Assembly (NCBI GenBank): GCA_019420585.1
Contig: JAHZGX010000002.1
Coordinates: 1-64,000 of the forward strand
Reading direction: 5' to 3'
Origin: Prevotellaceae bacterium
Lineage (GTDB): Bacteria; Bacteroidota; Bacteroidia; Bacteroidales; Bacteroidaceae
DNA length: 64,000 nucleotides
Positions within the stretch are counted from its first letter, which is position 1; each line of letters begins with the position of its first letter. Shown here piece by piece: positions 42,345 through 52,032 of this stretch. Position numbers and translations under genes: made by a program. The notes under the pieces are model-generated. The model searched no databases, had not been told where the DNA came from, and worked only from the letters and a program-made list of their open reading frames with translations.

Positions 42345-42390
42345 AGGGAAGCCGCACCGGACAGAAGTGGTGCGGCTTCCCTGTTTTGTT
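42345..42390 (+). terminator. Terminator of the SIMPL gene
   Basis: A 14-bp perfect stem, AGGGAAGCCGCACC (42345-42358) with its complement (42369-42382), is followed by GTTTTGTTT. It also lies beyond the stop of the convergent permease gene and may serve both. Confidence 0.85.
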
Positions 42391-42413
42391 TCAGCAGATA
42401 CCGTGAACACTGC

Positions 42414-43703
42414 TCAAAGCAGCGCATACTTCATCAGGAAGAGCACTGCCAGGATGACCATGCTGACCTTCAACTCACGCCAGCGACCCGTGAAAGCGCG
42501 TAGGAACACGTAGGTAATCAACCCCATCAGAATGCCGTCTGATATACTGTAAGTGAGAGGCATCAAGGCTATGCAGACGAATGCAGGCACGGCATCGGCA
42601 AAGTCACCCAGGTGGAGTTTCACCACGTCGGTCATCATCATCACGCCCACCAGCACCAAGGCAGGAGCCGTGGCCTGACCAGGAATGGCCAGGAACAGAG
42701 GAGCCAGAAAGAGAGCCAACGCAAAGCAGACCGTGGTGGTAAAGGCTGTGAGCCCACTGCGACCGCCCACATTCACACCTGCCGCACTCTCCACATAAGT
42801 GGTCACGGTGCTGGTACCCAGCATGGCTCCCACGGTGGTGCCTATGGCATCGGCCATAAAAGCCTGGCTGAGGCGGGGGATATTGCCCTTCTCATCCACC
42901 ATGCCTGCACGGTGGCTCACGCCCAGAAGCGTCCCGATAGTGTCGAACATATCAATGAAAAGGAACGTGAGCACGCATATGGCCATATCCACACAGAACA
43001 CATTCTGCCACTCAAACTTCATCAGTATGGGAGTCATGGCGGGAGGGATGTCCAAGACACGCTCAAAATGAGTCACACCCAAAGGGATACCCACCACCGT
43101 GGTCACCAGTATGCCAATGAGCAGTGCGCCTGTCACCTTCCTGACCAACAGCACAGCACTGAGCAAGATGCCGAAACAGGCCAGCAGCACAGCAGGGTCA
43201 TGCAGGTTGCCCATAGTGACCAAAGTGGCCGGGTTGCCAGACACGATGCCGGCATTCTTAAGCCCGATAAAGGCGATGAAGAAGCCTATTCCGGGCGAGA
43301 TGGCACGGCGAAGTACCAAGGGCATTGCATCCACTATCTTTTGGCGGAGGCCTGTGAGGGTAAGCAGAATGAAGACGAGACCTTCAATGAACACTGCAGT
43401 GAGGGCAAATTGCCATGAGTAACCCATGGTGAGCACCACCGTGTATGCAAAGAATGCGTTGAGTCCCATACCGGGAGCAAGAGCGAAGGGCAACTTGGCA
43501 TACACAGCCATGACCAAGGTGCCCACCACTGCAGAAAGCACCGTAGCGGTAAACACTGCCCCTTTATCCATGCCGGCATCAGCCAGGATGGAGGGATTGA
43601 CGGCCAGGATATAGGCCATGGTGAGGAAAGTGGTGATGCCTGCCAGCACCTCGCGCCTCACCGTCATGGATGAGGGAGCGAAGCCAAATAACTTTTCTAT
43701 CAT
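42414..43703 (-). CDS. NCS2-family purine permease
   Basis: A 429-residue inner-membrane proton symporter of the guanine/hypoxanthine (AzgA-like) branch. About 12 to 14 hydrophobic segments are visible. Family signatures are GITTFLTMAYILAVNPSIL near the start, APGMGLNAFFAYTVV, SPGIGFFIAFIGLKNAGI, FLFIDMFDTIGTLLGVSHRAG and STVTTYVESAAGVNVGGRSGLTA. A DUF5020 outer-membrane gene lies 42 bases upstream on the same strand, so the two may form an uptake route for purines. Confidence 0.95.
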   Translation of the reverse strand: MIEKLFGFAPSSMTVRREVLAGITTFLTMAYILAVNPSILADAGMDKGAVFTATVLSAVVGTLVMAVYAKLPFALAPGMGLNAFFAYTVVLTMGYSWQFALTAVFIEGLVFILLTLTGLRQKIVDAMPLVLRRAISPGIGFFIAFIGLKNAGIVSGNPATLVTMGNLHDPAVLLACFGILLSAVLLVRKVTGALLIGILVTTVVGIPLGVTHFERVLDIPPAMTPILMKFEWQNVFCVDMAICVLTFLFIDMFDTIGTLLGVSHRAGMVDEKGNIPRLSQAFMADAIGTTVGAMLGTSTVTTYVESAAGVNVGGRSGLTAFTTTVCFALALFLAPLFLAIPGQATAPALVLVGVMMMTDVVKLHLGDFADAVPAFVCIALMPLTYSISDGILMGLITYVFLRAFTGRWRELKVSMVILAVLFLMKYALL

Positions 43704-43745
43704 AATCGTTATTGTCAGAAAGTCAGTTTATTGGCCTGAAGAGTC

Positions 43746-44507
43746 TCAGATGGTCCACTTGAGCGCAACGGTGGGATTCCAGAAGCACGTGCGGTCCTTG
43801 GCCGTACGCCACACAAAGTTATTGCTGATTTCCCACTCTGTACCGATGCTCAGATTGACTTTCTCCCATCCCTTGATGGCATTGAGATTGACCCAGAACT
43901 GTGGTTCGGTGAGGAACACCATGCCATTGGACGCGCTGTTGGCTTTGGGTCCGTACCACAGGTCGGCAAAGCCCGCAAAGGTGCAGAACCTATTGGCAAA
44001 AGTCACTCCCCACACTGCCGTGAACTGTGCACCGGCCACAGGGTCAAGCCCGTTGCCCTTAAGGAACTGCTTGTACATGGCCTGCAGGGTGAAAGTCTTG
44101 CTGAAGTCACCGCTGTGCCACTGCCATGCAGGACCCACCAGAAGAGCCTGCTGGAAGGGTCCCACCACATTCAACCCGCCATTATACTCAGCATGCGCGG
44201 TGAAACTATGTGCGGTGTCCCGCACCTTGGCAAAGGTGAAGTCACGGCTCACCTCCCAGTATGCACCCAGCACGCCGCGCGTCGTGGCGGCATCCGTCTT
44301 GGAACGGTAGTCCATGTCGATGAAGAAGTAGGTGCTTCCCAGGCGGTCTGCCTTGAACATCTCCACCGTAGTGGTTACCTTCTGGCGGTTGGCTTCGGAA
44401 TTGGGGTTGGTGGCACTGCCAAGGTCGTAATGCAACTGAACATTCACCTGTGAAAAGGCTGCCAAAGCCATCACTTGCGCCAAGGCGCACAGGAACAATC
44501 TTCTCAT
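43746..44507 (-). CDS. DUF5020 outer-membrane beta-barrel protein
   Basis: A 253-residue outer-membrane protein. A signal peptide (MRRLFLCALAQVMALAAFSQ) is followed by alternating strands with aromatic girdles (VNVQLHYDLG, STYFFIDMDY, GAYWEVSRDF, ending TVALKWTI). The pattern resembles the small Tsx/OmpW-size barrels, and FIDMDY and WYGPKANS recall Tsx-like nucleoside channels. Start chosen at 44507 for a normal signal peptide; an in-frame ATG 66 bases upstream adds a non-signal extension. Pairing with a purine permease supports a nucleobase or nucleoside channel role, which is inference. Confidence 0.85.
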   Translation of the reverse strand: MRRLFLCALAQVMALAAFSQVNVQLHYDLGSATNPNSEANRQKVTTTVEMFKADRLGSTYFFIDMDYRSKTDAATTRGVLGAYWEVSRDFTFAKVRDTAHSFTAHAEYNGGLNVVGPFQQALLVGPAWQWHSGDFSKTFTLQAMYKQFLKGNGLDPVAGAQFTAVWGVTFANRFCTFAGFADLWYGPKANSASNGMVFLTEPQFWVNLNAIKGWEKVNLSIGTEWEISNNFVWRTAKDRTCFWNPTVALKWTI

Positions 44508-44635
44508 TTTTGTTTGGAATTTGTGATAAATTGGATGAATAAGCGAATAAAAAGACATGCAGGCAAATGCCAAAGCCCATCCCGGCCACTGGCACAGGAC
44601 ATGTCACGGGCATCCGGAACAGGCAGAGCCACACC

Positions 44636-45145
44636 TCACAAGCGACTCACGATGGCTGTCAGTTCCTTGCGTTTCTTCTCCGGAACCTCTTGCCCGGCAA
44701 TAAGATGTCCCACGGGAATTATCACGGCAGCCTCCTCGGCAGGTTCCAGGGACAAAAGATCATGCAGGCGCACGGCATCGAAGTTGCACACCCAGCATGA
44801 GCCAAGCCCCTGCTCGGCAGCCGCCATACAGATGTGCTCGGCAGCAATGGCGATGTCTATGTCACCATGACGCTTGCCGTCTCGGCGCACCCACTCCTCA
44901 TCGTGACACACCACACATATTATATACAAAGGAGCCTGGGCTATCCACTCACGCTTATAACACGACTGCACCTGCTCCCTTACCCAATCCGACTCCACTA
45001 CGATGAATCTCCAAGGCTGAAGGTTAACTGCAGAGGGTGCCAGACGGGCGCACTCCAAAATATAATCAAGTTGGCTCTCACTCACCGGAGCCGCGCTATA
45101 AGCACGCACGGAAAACCGTTGCCTGCACAAATCAAAAAAACTCAT
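44636..45145 (-). CDS. Nitroreductase-family flavoprotein
   Basis: A 169-residue FMN-dependent oxidoreductase. The N-terminus FFDLCRQRFSVRAYSAAPV holds the FMN-phosphate-binding Arg residues. LAPSAVNLQPWRFIVV is the family's second block, and AAAEQGLGSCWV the third. VGHLIAGQEVPEKKRKEL is the usual C-terminal end. Physiological substrate unknown. I chose the ATG at 45145 because the protein then begins like others of the family. Separated by 128 bases from the downstream DUF5020 gene. Confidence 0.93.
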   Translation of the reverse strand: MSFFDLCRQRFSVRAYSAAPVSESQLDYILECARLAPSAVNLQPWRFIVVESDWVREQVQSCYKREWIAQAPLYIICVVCHDEEWVRRDGKRHGDIDIAIAAEHICMAAAEQGLGSCWVCNFDAVRLHDLLSLEPAEEAAVIIPVGHLIAGQEVPEKKRKELTAIVSRL

Positions 45146-45291
45146 ACTCACTTTACGTTCTTTTGACAAAGGTAACATATTTTAATGTAAGACATGACTC
45201 ATGTGGGCATTATCTGCCCACCAAAAACGCAAAAAGGGACGAAACAGAGCGAAAGGACAACAGAATGAGCACAAGGCAAAGATTATAAGTG

Positions 45292-45299
45292 TAACTTTG
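45292..45299 (+). promoter_or_regulatory. Promoter -7 box for the SpoU methyltransferase gene
   Basis: TAACTTTG fits TAnnTTTG and is followed by a 57-base leader. Confidence 0.6.
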
Positions 45300-45356
45300 C
45301 AGGCAAGGAACAATCCGCCACAAGTGGAGAATTTACGACATAAAGAATTGAAGGGA

Positions 45357-46160
45357 ATGCAGATTACAGAAGTGACCGATGCGCGCGACCCCAGGCTGTC
45401 AGTCTTCAGCACACTCACCGAAGCGCAACTGCGCAACCGCCTGGAACCAGAGAAGGGCATCTTCATAGCCGAAAGCCCCAAGGTGATAAGGGTGGCACTG
45501 CAGGCCGGCTATGAACCTGTGGCACTGCTGTGCGAGAGGAAACACATTACGGGCGATGCAGCAGACATAGTGGCAAAGATGGGAAGCCGACCCATATACA
45601 CGGGGAGCCGTGACGTGCTGAGTGCACTCACGGGATACACACTCACACGCGGCGTACTGTGTGCCATGCGCCGTCCGACAGAGAGAAAGGTGGAAGAAGT
45701 ATGCAATGATGCAAAACGCATCGTACTCATACACGGAGTGGTGGACTCCACCAACATCGGAGCCATATTCCGCTCAGCGGCCGCACTGGGCATTGACAGC
45801 GTGCTGCTGACACGCGACTCATGCGACCCACTGAACAGGCGGGCTGTACGCGTGTCCATGGGCAGCGTGTTCCTGCTTCCTTGGACATGGGTCGACAACC
45901 CTTACCAGACGCTCCGCGGACTGGGATTCAAGACCGCAGCCATGGCACTGACCGAACGCAGCATCCCCCTCGATGCGCCATGCCTAGCCGCCGAAGAGCG
46001 ACTGGCCATTGTAATGGGAACCGAGGGGGACGGACTGCCAGCACAGGCCATTGAAGGAGCCGACTATGTGGTACGCATCCCCATGCAGCATGGGGTGGAC
46101 TCGCTCAACGTGGCTGCAGCCTCGGCCGTAGCCTTCTGGCAATTGCGCAAACCTATTTGA
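45357..46160 (+). CDS. SpoU-family RNA 2'-O-methyltransferase
   Basis: A 267-residue SAM-dependent methyltransferase of rRNA or tRNA with the SPOUT knot. An N-terminal substrate-binding L30e-like domain is seen (FIAESPKVIRVAL). The three SpoU motifs are VDSTNIGAIFRSAAAL, then IVMGTEGDGL, then RIPMQHGVDSLNVAAASAVAFW. The target nucleotide cannot be named. The in-frame open region upstream lies in the leader after the -7 box, so the ATG at 45357 is chosen. The stop overlaps the stop of the convergent esterase gene by eight bases. Confidence 0.93.
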   Translation: MQITEVTDARDPRLSVFSTLTEAQLRNRLEPEKGIFIAESPKVIRVALQAGYEPVALLCERKHITGDAADIVAKMGSRPIYTGSRDVLSALTGYTLTRGVLCAMRRPTERKVEEVCNDAKRIVLIHGVVDSTNIGAIFRSAAALGIDSVLLTRDSCDPLNRRAVRVSMGSVFLLPWTWVDNPYQTLRGLGFKTAAMALTERSIPLDAPCLAAEERLAIVMGTEGDGLPAQAIEGADYVVRIPMQHGVDSLNVAAASAVAFWQLRKPI

Positions 46161-47022
46161 CAGGGGGAAGGGGTGAGAAGCAGCGAGACACGAAGGGAAG
46201 TGCCAAGCGCAGGGAATAATGCCAGTACTCCCAGTTATGCACGCCGTTTCGCACGCGGAACTCATGGTGTACAGCCTTGTTGCGCATCAACTTGTGCATG
46301 TCGGTGTTGACATCGCAAAGGAAATCATCGTCACCGCAGTCAAAGAACCACTTCACGGTGCGCAGTTTCTGCAAGGTGGACTCATCAGCTTTCTCTATGA
46401 AGTCGAGAGCCGAGAAGTCATGCACAGCCTGACGTACCTTATACAGGCAGTCCTGCTTCTCCTTAGGTTCCTCCCTGAAGTCGTCACAGGAGAGCCATGC
46501 ACTCATGGCAAAACAGGCACAGAACAGGTCAGGATGACGCTGGCAATAGACCGTACTGCCACCTCCGCCCATCGACAGTCCCATGACCGCACGGTGTCCC
46601 TTGTCAGAGACGATGCGGTATTTCGCCTCCACCTGAGGCATGAATTCCTGGAAAAAGAAATCCTCATAGTTCCATCCGGGCATGTTGAAATACCCACACT
46701 GGGTGTTGCGGATATCGGAACCACCCGCATTGGGCATGATTATCACCATCTCACTGGCCTCGCCCGAGGCTATCAGTTCATCAGCCACAAGATTCATGTT
46801 TCCTTTGACCATCCAGGCACGATAATCATCGCTCAGCCCATGCAGCAAGTACACAACGGGATACATGCGGCCTCCCTTATCGAATCCATCAGGCAGATAT
46901 ACATTGTACTTCACCGTGGCTCCCAGCACTTTGCTCTGCACAGAATCAGCCTGCACACGGCCGGCCTGCGCCACGCCCCACTGCACCAGCAAGAGCGCAA
47001 GCATTATCAGTTTCCTTTTCAT
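46153..47022 (-). CDS. Exported esterase (feruloyl-esterase/antigen-85-like)
   Basis: A 289-residue secreted alpha/beta hydrolase. The signal peptide ends VAQAG. YPVVYLLHGLSDDYRAW is the oxyanion-side block, GLSMGGGGS the nucleophile elbow and NGVHNWEYWH the catalytic His region; CGDDDFLCD supplies the acid. The fold is shared with feruloyl esterases and tributyrin esterases. It follows the transglutaminase lipoprotein gene by 96 bases on the same strand, but may be a separate unit. Its last eight bases overlap the convergent methyltransferase gene. Confidence 0.9.
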   Translation of the reverse strand: MKRKLIMLALLLVQWGVAQAGRVQADSVQSKVLGATVKYNVYLPDGFDKGGRMYPVVYLLHGLSDDYRAWMVKGNMNLVADELIASGEASEMVIIMPNAGGSDIRNTQCGYFNMPGWNYEDFFFQEFMPQVEAKYRIVSDKGHRAVMGLSMGGGGSTVYCQRHPDLFCACFAMSAWLSCDDFREEPKEKQDCLYKVRQAVHDFSALDFIEKADESTLQKLRTVKWFFDCGDDDFLCDVNTDMHKLMRNKAVHHEFRVRNGVHNWEYWHYSLRLALPFVSRCFSPLPPVK

Positions 47023-47118
47023 AATCTTATATGTTTATTTAGAAATATGGTTTGCCTTGTTGTTCCAGCAGGATGGCCGGGTTGCCACAGGCGGGAAAAC
47101 CGCCGCCACTGGTAGTGT

Positions 47119-49083
47119 TCACCACCACACCTGCCTTCCGGCCTCACAGGTAAAAGGGCGCATGTCGCTTCCACGCGTCTTGTCACGCAGCAGGAACAGC
47201 GCGCCGCGGGGAATGTCGGTGAAATGGAGCCATGGATGCAAAGCCTGTTGGGTGCACAGGAGTTTCCAGCAGTTATTCTTCCAGGCATAGAGTTGGTAGG
47301 TGTCACCCGGCTCAATGGTGTTGCCGTCGCCCCTGAACACATAATATATATACCCCAGGCTCACAGGTTGTCCGAAGTCCATGCCCACCCACGAGGAATG
47401 CCCCTCAGGCGCGTCAAAGAAAGTGAGCGCATCCCCGTCAAACGCAGCCTCACGCTTGCCACCTCGACCCATGAAGGATCCCAAGGTGCCTATAATCTTG
47501 CCAATCTTCCTCACACCCGAGTGTCGGTCAAAAAACTGCATCTCAGCCATGTTGCAGTATGTAAATGGCTTGTCCTGCTTATACCTCCAGTAGCGGTATG
47601 CTCCCACGCTGTCGGGCACGGGCATCTCATATCCGTAAGCATGCCCATCGGTAATCTTGCCCACAGTGATATAGGTGCTGAAGTCTTGGTCATTGGACGC
47701 ATGGAACTCCCCTCCCACCATCCTGTGCATGACGGCATGCACATAGTTGAGCACAGGATAGCGCCGGCGAACCGTCAGCGTATCCCCAGCCCTCTTGCTC
47801 ATGCCCAGTGGCCTCACCGTGCCGTCATACTCCAGCACGAAGGGCAAGCCCAAAAAATCCTTGGTTCCATCGGGATGATAGCGCAGGGGAATGTAAACCA
47901 CATTGCGCCCCATGTCCCTGAAGGTAACCTTGCCCTGCTGCACCTCGGCACAGGCCACAGGTGCCCATCCCTTCTCCTCAAACACCGCCAGGTAAGCATA
48001 ACTGCCATGGCGGGCATTAACCGGAAGGGTCACGTCATAACACTTGGCGTAATGAGCCGACACGTCACGCATGAAGACATTGCGGAAAAAACGAGGAACA
48101 AACTTCTCCCTGCGGTTCAATTTCTGCAACTCATGATTCTGAGCATAGGTGCTGCGGTAAACCTTGGGCATCTTCTCATCCGGTTTGTGTTCCTCACCCG
48201 GCTGGGTGCACACACCGGTAAAGGGCACCTCGCGCCCCTCGTTGGTGAGCACCACGTTCCAGGAATGGCCGTTGCTGCGATAGCCCCAGTGAGGCGTGAA
48301 GTCCATGGCCACCGGAATGCCTTGGCTGCGCAACAGGATGGTGGTCAGGATTACATAGAAATCACAGTTGCCAAAAGGCAACTGCAAGGCATCCTCAATG
48401 CGGATGTTGTAAAACTCGAGGTTGGCGGCATGGTTGGGTTGCATGAGTGCGCTGAGATTGGCATTGAGCACCTTGGCCGCCTGAAAGGCCGAATGCTCAT
48501 ACTGGCCACACCAGTCGAGTTCCTCAAGCCCCTGGCACTGGAAACCCTGCAGACGCGTGCGCCAGTCATCAAGCAACTGAAGTTCCGTGACCTTGTAAGG
48601 CAGCAGATATTCGCAAAATTCCTCAAAGGAAAGGTGGCGTGCCCACTTGCCCTGCCGCCAGGAACGGAATGCTGCGTCAATGTCATGTATCAGGAAGTCT
48701 GCCGTCACCACCCTGCTGTCAAATACCTTGCCCACCTGATGTATGCCGCAACGACCGGCACAAGCATTGATGGAGTCGCGTATCTGCTCTGACCATGCGC
48801 CACACATACGCCTGCAAATCTCGGCCACTTGGTGCGAGTAAGACATCACAGAGTCTGTATCGGCATAGGAATAATGGCCGGGCATGTTGGTTATCAGATA
48901 ATGTGCGGCACGCAACTTGAGAGAGTCATCGGCATAGTGCGCCAGCACCTGCTCCAATTGTACACGGTTGTCACCCGCAAACTGGAGGGCATCCTCAAGC
49001 CCATGGTCGGAATCGTCCCGCGCACAGGCACAGGCCAAGAGCGGCAACAGGAGGACCAACAGTCCTCTGGCACATCGGTTCAT
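47119..49083 (-). CDS. Transglutaminase-like lipoprotein with discoidin-like C-terminus
   Basis: A 654-residue lipoprotein (signal segment VLLLPLLACAC with a lipobox). The middle carries a transglutaminase-like papain fold: LPFGNCDFYVILTTILLRSQGIPVAMDF with the catalytic Cys and NGHSWNVVL with the His. Such domains act as peptidases or acyltransferases, often on cell-surface peptides. The C-terminal ~120 residues resemble an F5/8-C carbohydrate-binding fold (FDGDALTFF...WVGMDFGQPVSLGYIYYVF). I took the ATG at 49083, giving a compact signal peptide. It lies 31 bases after the O-antigen-ligase-like gene in an envelope operon with signal peptidase I. Confidence 0.85.
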   Translation of the reverse strand: MNRCARGLLVLLLPLLACACARDDSDHGLEDALQFAGDNRVQLEQVLAHYADDSLKLRAAHYLITNMPGHYSYADTDSVMSYSHQVAEICRRMCGAWSEQIRDSINACAGRCGIHQVGKVFDSRVVTADFLIHDIDAAFRSWRQGKWARHLSFEEFCEYLLPYKVTELQLLDDWRTRLQGFQCQGLEELDWCGQYEHSAFQAAKVLNANLSALMQPNHAANLEFYNIRIEDALQLPFGNCDFYVILTTILLRSQGIPVAMDFTPHWGYRSNGHSWNVVLTNEGREVPFTGVCTQPGEEHKPDEKMPKVYRSTYAQNHELQKLNRREKFVPRFFRNVFMRDVSAHYAKCYDVTLPVNARHGSYAYLAVFEEKGWAPVACAEVQQGKVTFRDMGRNVVYIPLRYHPDGTKDFLGLPFVLEYDGTVRPLGMSKRAGDTLTVRRRYPVLNYVHAVMHRMVGGEFHASNDQDFSTYITVGKITDGHAYGYEMPVPDSVGAYRYWRYKQDKPFTYCNMAEMQFFDRHSGVRKIGKIIGTLGSFMGRGGKREAAFDGDALTFFDAPEGHSSWVGMDFGQPVSLGYIYYVFRGDGNTIEPGDTYQLYAWKNNCWKLLCTQQALHPWLHFTDIPRGALFLLRDKTRGSDMRPFTCEAGRQVWW

Positions 49084-49114
49084 ACTTATTGTTATAACAT
49101 CCATAACCGCATTT

Positions 49115-50881
49115 TTATTGCCCACACAAGCATTTCCTTGCTTCATCCTTTATCTTCCGCGCTAGGGAAGAATTGGGCTGTGGCGGCATGCCAAGCAGCA
49201 CACGCGCCACCCGCACTGCATGTCCGTGCTGTCCCACTCTGCGGTAAAACCGCATGAGACAATAGAGTGGATACAGGCGTGAAGGGCTCTGCACATGAGC
49301 CAGACGATAGGCACGCCTGGCCTGGGCATAAGCCTGAAGGTGCATATAATTATGGCCACGCAACACATGAAACATGGCATCGTTGCTTACCAGCGTGCCC
49401 TGCCACAGAATATGGTTGCTCTCATTGTAGCGTCCACAGGAAGCCAGCATCTGCCCATAGCGGAACAGGAAGCCGGCATCATGGCGCATGAGGGGATGCA
49501 GGCGGGCATATTCATCAAGCAGTCGGGTATTGTTCCTACCCACAATCAGACGGCTTTCCTGAACGGCACGCACATGCCGGCGCACTGGAGAAAGCAGCAG
49601 ACAGGCCGATGAAACTGCTAAAATGCTCCCTACCAAAGCCATTGCCGCATGGCCGATGAAACCGTTCCTAGAGCAAGCGGAAGCATCCGATTCATCGGGA
49701 GTGGCGGCAAAGGAAGCCATCAAGATGAAGAACAACTGAAAGGGCAACTGCTGGAAAGGATAAGAGAAGAGAGAAAAAAACAGGAGTCCCAGCAGTGAGA
49801 GAGCCAGGGGCTGGCTGCGTTTTCGCAGCCGGAAAAATACGATGAAAACGGACATCAAGGCAAGCACAACACCCCAAATGCCCTGTTCCACCGCCACACG
49901 CACCACATCGGCAAGAGCATAGTCGAGGGTATCAGCATGAACCGACAGCATGCCGGGCAGGTAGCCATGCAAAGCCGCGGTGGCTCGGGAATAGGCCAAA
50001 AAGAAAGAGTCCATGCCACTGCCAAACAGAGGATGGGATGCTACGGAACGCGATGAAACCAGCCAGAAAAGCACACGCCCATCGGCTGATCCGCGCTTTG
50101 ACAGGTAAAGAAGCACACCCACAAACAGCAAGGCCACCACTACGGACAGGCGCAGCCTGGCCGACAGATGCGGCCACACGGACAGCAGCAGGCAACAAAG
50201 GCCAGACACCAGGGCTGCACGGCTCCATCCCAAAGGAAGAAGCAGAAAACAGAGCAGTACCGTGAAGAGAGGAAAGGCCACAGAAGCACGCCACGGAGAG
50301 AAAGTACGCGATGAAACGGGGAAAAAGAAGCGGCAGAGCCCCAGGCAGGCTCCCACAAGGAACACTGCGGAACAAGGACCCGGATTGAGAAAACTGCCAG
50401 TTATGGGATAGGCAGAATGGCGGCTTGTACCGATGAACAGTTGATACACGCACAGCAGACACTCCAGGCAGACGAAAAGCAGCACCACGCCCTCGACCAC
50501 ACGGGAGGAGGTGTACACAGAAGAGAACAGCAGACGCAAAGCAGCATACAGGACAGCGAGAGAAAGCACCCTAGCCACAGCGGGGAAGCAGGGCACAGAG
50601 GGCGTGAACCAAGCACGCAGAATCATGTACACCAGCCACAGCCCCAACAGTAGGTCAACTGCTGTGAAGTGGAAAGAGCATCGGCGAAGCAGCAAAAGCA
50701 GGAGCGAGACCAAGAAGATGAAAATGCCAGTCTCAAGCAACAGGACATCGGCCGTGCTGAACCCCATCTGCACGGGCTGAAGCATGAGCACAATCACCGC
50801 CAACAAGCCTGCAATCGGGAAAAAGACCGGACGACACACAACCTGCGATACACGATGGAACATGCTCAGGAATCTTCTCAT
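49115..50881 (-). CDS. O-antigen ligase/polymerase-like (Wzy_C) membrane protein
   Basis: A 588-residue integral membrane protein. About ten or more hydrophobic segments fill residues 15-430. A periplasmic loop with GSGMDSFFLAYSRATAAL matches the Wzy_C-type region that transfers glycan chains. The soluble C-terminal ~150 residues are helical, with TPR-like RYGQMLASCGRYNESNHILW. In Bacteroidales such proteins ligate or polymerise surface polysaccharide or act as protein O-glycosyl ligases. It overlaps the signal peptidase gene by four bases, so coupling is tight. Confidence 0.85.
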   Translation of the reverse strand: MRRFLSMFHRVSQVVCRPVFFPIAGLLAVIVLMLQPVQMGFSTADVLLLETGIFIFLVSLLLLLLRRCSFHFTAVDLLLGLWLVYMILRAWFTPSVPCFPAVARVLSLAVLYAALRLLFSSVYTSSRVVEGVVLLFVCLECLLCVYQLFIGTSRHSAYPITGSFLNPGPCSAVFLVGACLGLCRFFFPVSSRTFSPWRASVAFPLFTVLLCFLLLPLGWSRAALVSGLCCLLLSVWPHLSARLRLSVVVALLFVGVLLYLSKRGSADGRVLFWLVSSRSVASHPLFGSGMDSFFLAYSRATAALHGYLPGMLSVHADTLDYALADVVRVAVEQGIWGVVLALMSVFIVFFRLRKRSQPLALSLLGLLFFSLFSYPFQQLPFQLFFILMASFAATPDESDASACSRNGFIGHAAMALVGSILAVSSACLLLSPVRRHVRAVQESRLIVGRNNTRLLDEYARLHPLMRHDAGFLFRYGQMLASCGRYNESNHILWQGTLVSNDAMFHVLRGHNYMHLQAYAQARRAYRLAHVQSPSRLYPLYCLMRFYRRVGQHGHAVRVARVLLGMPPQPNSSLARKIKDEARKCLCGQ

Positions 50882-51777
50882 GGCAACCTCCTCATAAATC
50901 TGTGGCGGCGCAGGCGACCCGTATGACGGTCACGCCCATACAGGACACATCCGGCCACGCCTATTATATACTCCGTGGGCACGAGCCCCCAGTAACGCGA
51001 ATCATTGGAGTCACACACATTGTCCCCGCCCATGAAACAGTAGTCATGACGGAACTCACAGGAGCGGACAACCTGCCCCGAGGGGGAAAGCACCTGGCCA
51101 CGCTCCCAGTCAATGCGTATCTCATGTCCCAGTTCCCACTCTATCTGAGGACGCAGGTAGGTGGCAGTGAGCGGATCAAGAGGCAATACATCTCCGCAGC
51201 GGGGCACATAGACAGGTCCGAAGTTCTTCACCGTCCAGGGCACATGAGAGTCAAAGGGATACACGAAGAACACCTCGCGGGTGAGAAGGCTGTCAGCCAC
51301 AGAACGCAGGCGATGCTGCTCCTGTTCCAGCCCCAAAGCGTGCGGCCAGCGGCTGTTGACATAAGATCCGTCAACGACAGAAAGACTGTCACCGGGAAGA
51401 GCCAGGCAGCGCTTGGCATAGACATGGTTGATGAGGAAGTTGACACGCCCGTCATGCAGGGGAGCATTGAACACCACGATGTCGCCCCTGCACAACTGCC
51501 TCAATCCCTTGAGCCGATAAGAGTCAAGGCGCATGGGCACGGAACGCAGGTGCAGGTCACGGTACAGCCGGGCTCCCAAGACGGACTTGTTCACAAGAAT
51601 ATGGTCTCCGGGCTGCAAGGTGGGCAGCATGGAATTGGTGGGAATCACGAACACATCAAAGAGGAACACACGCATGAGAAGCCACAAACCATACAGCAAT
51701 AGTACGGAAAACACTGCAGCCAACAGCCGGCAAAGCATCTTTGTCAAGGATTTCTTGTGGTTCATCGTCTTGTTCAT
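50878..51777 (-). CDS. lepB: Signal peptidase I
   Basis: A 299-residue membrane-anchored serine protease that removes signal peptides. An N-terminal membrane span (AAVFSVLLLYGLWLLMRVFLF) is followed by box B VIPTNSMLPTL with the nucleophile Ser49, box D AKRCLALPGD with the general base Lys122, and box E GGDNVCDSNDSRYWG. An internal beta insertion is long, as in Bacteroidota LepB. A second start at 51765 is possible. The operon with an O-antigen-ligase-like protein and a transglutaminase lipoprotein suggests a dedicated rather than the only signal peptidase. The 255 bases upstream show no other gene. Confidence 0.95.
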   Translation of the reverse strand: MNKTMNHKKSLTKMLCRLLAAVFSVLLLYGLWLLMRVFLFDVFVIPTNSMLPTLQPGDHILVNKSVLGARLYRDLHLRSVPMRLDSYRLKGLRQLCRGDIVVFNAPLHDGRVNFLINHVYAKRCLALPGDSLSVVDGSYVNSRWPHALGLEQEQHRLRSVADSLLTREVFFVYPFDSHVPWTVKNFGPVYVPRCGDVLPLDPLTATYLRPQIEWELGHEIRIDWERGQVLSPSGQVVRSCEFRHDYCFMGGDNVCDSNDSRYWGLVPTEYIIGVAGCVLYGRDRHTGRLRRHRFMRRLP

Positions 51778-52032
51778 GTTCCGCCAGTACAGCCTTCATG
51801 GCACTCCGGCAAAGCCTCTTTCGGCCTGCACGGAGCACTGCAACGGAGATGTGTCGCCCACAAAAGTACATTGTTTCTCCCTTCTATGCAAAATCTTTGA
51901 GCGCAAAAAAAACAGTTTCAAGATTACAGTGAGGCATTTCGCCGGGCAACACATCCAACAAATATCAAGAAAAGCAGGGGGACTTTTAGCAGTCAGAACC
52001 CCGCGGATTTTCAAAAAAAGCCTCGCCATAAA

